Source: Macrococcoides equi
Lineage (GTDB): Bacteria > Bacillota > Bacilli > Staphylococcales > Staphylococcaceae
Length of the DNA stretch: 64,000 nt
Reading direction: 5' to 3' (one strand)
Assembly (NCBI RefSeq): GCF_047425865.1
Contig: NZ_CP179735.1
Position 1 is the stretch's first letter. Each line of letters begins with the position of its first letter. The translations under genes and the position numbers were made by a program. Shown one piece after another: positions 61,699-64,000 of the stretch. The notes under the pieces were generated by a model. The model was not told the origin of the DNA, made no database searches, and saw only the letters and a program-made list of their open reading frames with translations.

Positions 61699-64000
61699 AC
61701 AATAGAAAGTCACATTATTTAAAACGTCTATCAATTCTAATTTTAATAGCGTTATTATTAGCTGTATTTGGCCATAGTTTTTATATTTATCGTTTTTTCC
61801 AGGATGGTACGATATTTACCGGGCCAAATGATGGACTTGAACAAATGTTACCGATGCAACTTTATTTATATGACAAATTTATATCAGGAGAGTTTTTCTA
61901 CAATTTGGATTTTGGTCTCGGAGGAGATTATTATACAGACCTTGCTTATTACTACTCAACTTCTATTATTTTCTTTCTCAATATGATTGCAGTAAGGTTT
62001 TTAGACTTATTTTTTAATTTCCATGTTGATACGGTAACATTCTGGGCAAAAAATGCATTCTTTATTTCCATCGCCAAATCAACAGCTGGTATTATCTTCA
62101 GTTATCTATATTTCAGAACGATAAAGATGGACAAAGTGGCGGCAATGCTCTCAGGATTTTTATTTTTAACCTCAGCAATTTATTTTAGATTTACTTTATA
62201 CTGGTCATTTTTTAGTGATGTATTTATCTTTCTACCATTATTATTGTTAGGAATAGAAAAATATATTCAGCAGGAAAAGAAAGGTATATTTTTATTAGCC
62301 ACTGCATGTATCTTTATTAATAATTTTTACTTTGCATATTATCAGGTACTATTTGGTGTTATCTATTTCGTTTTAAGAAATATATTTCGAAGTGAGTATG
62401 ATCAAGTCGGACGCGCGAAGCAATGGCTGCATTTCTTTGTGATGTCAATCCTTGGGGTTATGATCAGTGCCTTTGCATTTTTCTATGGTGCGAAGAGTTT
62501 CTTCCAGAATGAACGAGCACCCTATACGCAAAAGATTCCACTCTTCGATCCATTTGATCAGAATGCCAATATTTTTTATGATAATTACCTGGTCATTGTG
62601 TTGTTTATTACCTTACAGGCATTGCTTACTTTTAAATTTTATAAGCATTATTATTATCGCTTTTTTGCCATTATGTCTATCGCTTTGATGCTTTTGAGCT
62701 TCACACCATTTATTGATTCAGTTTTCAATGGCTTTAGTGCACCACAAAAAAGATGGCATTATTTGATTACATTCTTTACAAGCGGTTTAATTGGTTTCTA
62801 TATCATGAGGTTCAAATCCATCTCAATCCAAAATTATCTGTATTCAATTATTCCAGGATTAATCATCGTCTTTATGAGTCATCATTATATCCATAAAGAT
62901 GTTACGTGGGTATGGTTATTACCAGTTATAGTCATCATCGGATTGCTTGTATTAGTCATTCGTCACCATCAGGTCAAACAAGGGCTGTATTATTTGCTTA
63001 TTGCATCTTTCATTCTTCTTAATTGGGATATTGTACGTGTGCATAATAAACTGGATAATTATAATCCTGGTATTAATAATCGCGCCAAATTAAGTTATAT
63101 TGAATCAAGCGTCTATGATTCGCCATTACAACGTCAAATTATTACAGAATTAAAAAAACAACTGAAGCCAGGTGAAAGAATTGACTGGCGTGTATTAGAA
63201 CAAGATAATACACCGATGTATCAAAAATTCAATGGTGTTTCTTTATATTCAAGTATTTTTGATGGCTCATTGATTGATTTTTATTATAAGCATCTTAAGA
63301 TTAATATTAAGGAAGAATCATTATCACGTTATTCTACGTTTAACTCTCGCAGTAACCTGGAATCGTTAATGAATGTCCGATATTTAGTTCGTAAAGCTTA
63401 TCAGACTGACATTCCTGAAAACTTTAAATTGATCGCAAATAACGGAAAGTATAAAATTTATGAAAATACAAAGATGATTCCTTTAGTACGAATCACTCAA
63501 AATATAATCAACAGTAAGGATTTATCAACCCCGATTGATCGTGAGCATGCAATGCTTGAAGGCATCGTTTTAGATGACTTACCAACGAATTATTCAATTG
63601 AAAAATCAAGTAATCTTTTACCTTCAATGAACGTCAAGACATCAGGAGCAGAATGGATTAAAGAAAACCAAATATTAAAAATAAATCCTCCAAGCGGTGG
63701 ATTAGTTATTGAAATACCTCATTCTTTGCGTAAGCAATATAAAGATTTTTATGTAGAAATGTTCGTTCAATTACAATCACCTATTACTAATCATCAGATC
63801 AATATCAATGGTTATGCTAACAATAGATTATTTCAGACAAGTAAATACAGAACGCATTATGATGACTTAATGTATCGCGTAAAACCTAAGAACGGTAAAA
63901 TTTTAATCGGCTTAACTGCCGGAACCTATAAGCTAAATTTAAAAGGCATTTACGGAGAAGACTATAAAACGCTATCAAATATTCAACCTAATAACGATTA
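61695..64000 (+). CDS. yfhO: YfhO-family membrane glycosyltransferase (partial, 3' end beyond window)
   Basis: From ATG 61695 the frame is open to the window end, over 768 codons, with no stop. A signal-like first helix is followed by FTGPNDGLEQMLPMQLYLYD and LDFGLGGDYYTD (residues about 40-85), where acidic residues typical of GT-C enzymes sit in the first outer loop, then many helices, then a C-terminal extracytoplasmic beta-rich region. In B. subtilis YfhO together with CsbB and GtcA-type proteins decorates lipoteichoic acid with GlcNAc. The acceptor here is inferred. Confidence 0.88.
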   Translation, partial: MNNRKSHYLKRLSILILIALLLAVFGHSFYIYRFFQDGTIFTGPNDGLEQMLPMQLYLYDKFISGEFFYNLDFGLGGDYYTDLAYYYSTSIIFFLNMIAVRFLDLFFNFHVDTVTFWAKNAFFISIAKSTAGIIFSYLYFRTIKMDKVAAMLSGFLFLTSAIYFRFTLYWSFFSDVFIFLPLLLLGIEKYIQQEKKGIFLLATACIFINNFYFAYYQVLFGVIYFVLRNIFRSEYDQVGRAKQWLHFFVMSILGVMISAFAFFYGAKSFFQNERAPYTQKIPLFDPFDQNANIFYDNYLVIVLFITLQALLTFKFYKHYYYRFFAIMSIALMLLSFTPFIDSVFNGFSAPQKRWHYLITFFTSGLIGFYIMRFKSISIQNYLYSIIPGLIIVFMSHHYIHKDVTWVWLLPVIVIIGLLVLVIRHHQVKQGLYYLLIASFILLNWDIVRVHNKLDNYNPGINNRAKLSYIESSVYDSPLQRQIITELKKQLKPGERIDWRVLEQDNTPMYQKFNGVSLYSSIFDGSLIDFYYKHLKINIKEESLSRYSTFNSRSNLESLMNVRYLVRKAYQTDIPENFKLIANNGKYKIYENTKMIPLVRITQNIINSKDLSTPIDREHAMLEGIVLDDLPTNYSIEKSSNLLPSMNVKTSGAEWIKENQILKINPPSGGLVIEIPHSLRKQYKDFYVEMFVQLQSPITNHQININGYANNRLFQTSKYRTHYDDLMYRVKPKNGKILIGLTAGTYKLNLKGIYGEDYKTLSNIQPNND

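Overview
This window is a low-GC Gram-positive chromosome segment whose gene order is that of the Staphylococcaceae: rbgA-rnhB-sucCD-dprA-topA-trmFO-xerC-hslVU-codY-rpsB-tsf-pyrH-frr-uppS-cdsA-dxr-rseP-proS-polC-rimP-nusA-ylxRQ-infB // rbfA-truB-ribF-rpsO-pnp-rnjB-ftsK-gntR-ymfFHIK-rodZ-pgsA // recA-rny-ymdB-korA. An extra M16 peptidase gene between pnp and rnjB, and several small orphan genes, make a Macrococcus-like genome more likely than Staphylococcus sensu stricto. That genus call is inference; the family call is firm. Almost everything is on the minus strand and is core information-processing, cell-envelope and protein-quality machinery, with strong intrinsic terminators between transcription units.

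Layout. 1-6250: korA (cut by the window edge), ymdB flanked by two orphan genes, rny and recA. recA has a clear promoter under a LexA-type SOS box. 6590-8123: an IS1182-type insertion sequence that landed in the palindromic terminator of pgsA, duplicated 23 bp, and carries a transposase gene broken by one in-frame stop codon. The gene normally found here, cinA, is absent. 8151-20051: pgsA, rodZ, the ymfKIHF cluster, a GntR regulator, the FtsK translocase, RNase J2, a small orphan and a third M16 peptidase. 20112-25025: pnp, rpsO, ribF, truB, rbfA.

25035-29500 is the accessory region. It splits the normally contiguous infB-rbfA operon and holds 61-bp hairpin-bearing tandem repeats, a NERD-domain protein, an IS30-family element sitting inside a small gene of unknown function, a two-TM small membrane protein, a small orphan ORF and a tyrosine recombinase. 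The recombinase ribosome-binding site lies in a terminator-like hairpin immediately before its start codon. Removing the IS30 element plus one copy of a 3-bp duplication restores one continuous reading frame of about 153 codons, a Cys-containing protein with a hydrophobic C-terminal part followed directly by the small membrane protein gene. This pair resembles the layout of a secreted or bacteriocin-like peptide with an immunity protein, but no family was recognised.

29510-60269 is again core: infB, ylxQ, rnpM, nusA, rimP, polC, proS, rseP, dxr, cdsA, uppS, frr, pyrH, tsf, rpsB, codY, hslUV, xerC, trmFO, topA, dprA, sucDC, rnhB, rbgA. sucCD has a near-consensus promoter with a catabolite-responsive element in its spacer. 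60381-64000, on the plus strand, holds a three-gene GtrB-GtrA-YfhO set that probably builds undecaprenyl-phosphate-sugar, flips it and transfers the sugar to an extracytoplasmic polymer such as teichoic acid; YfhO runs off the window end. No tRNA, rRNA or CRISPR array was seen.
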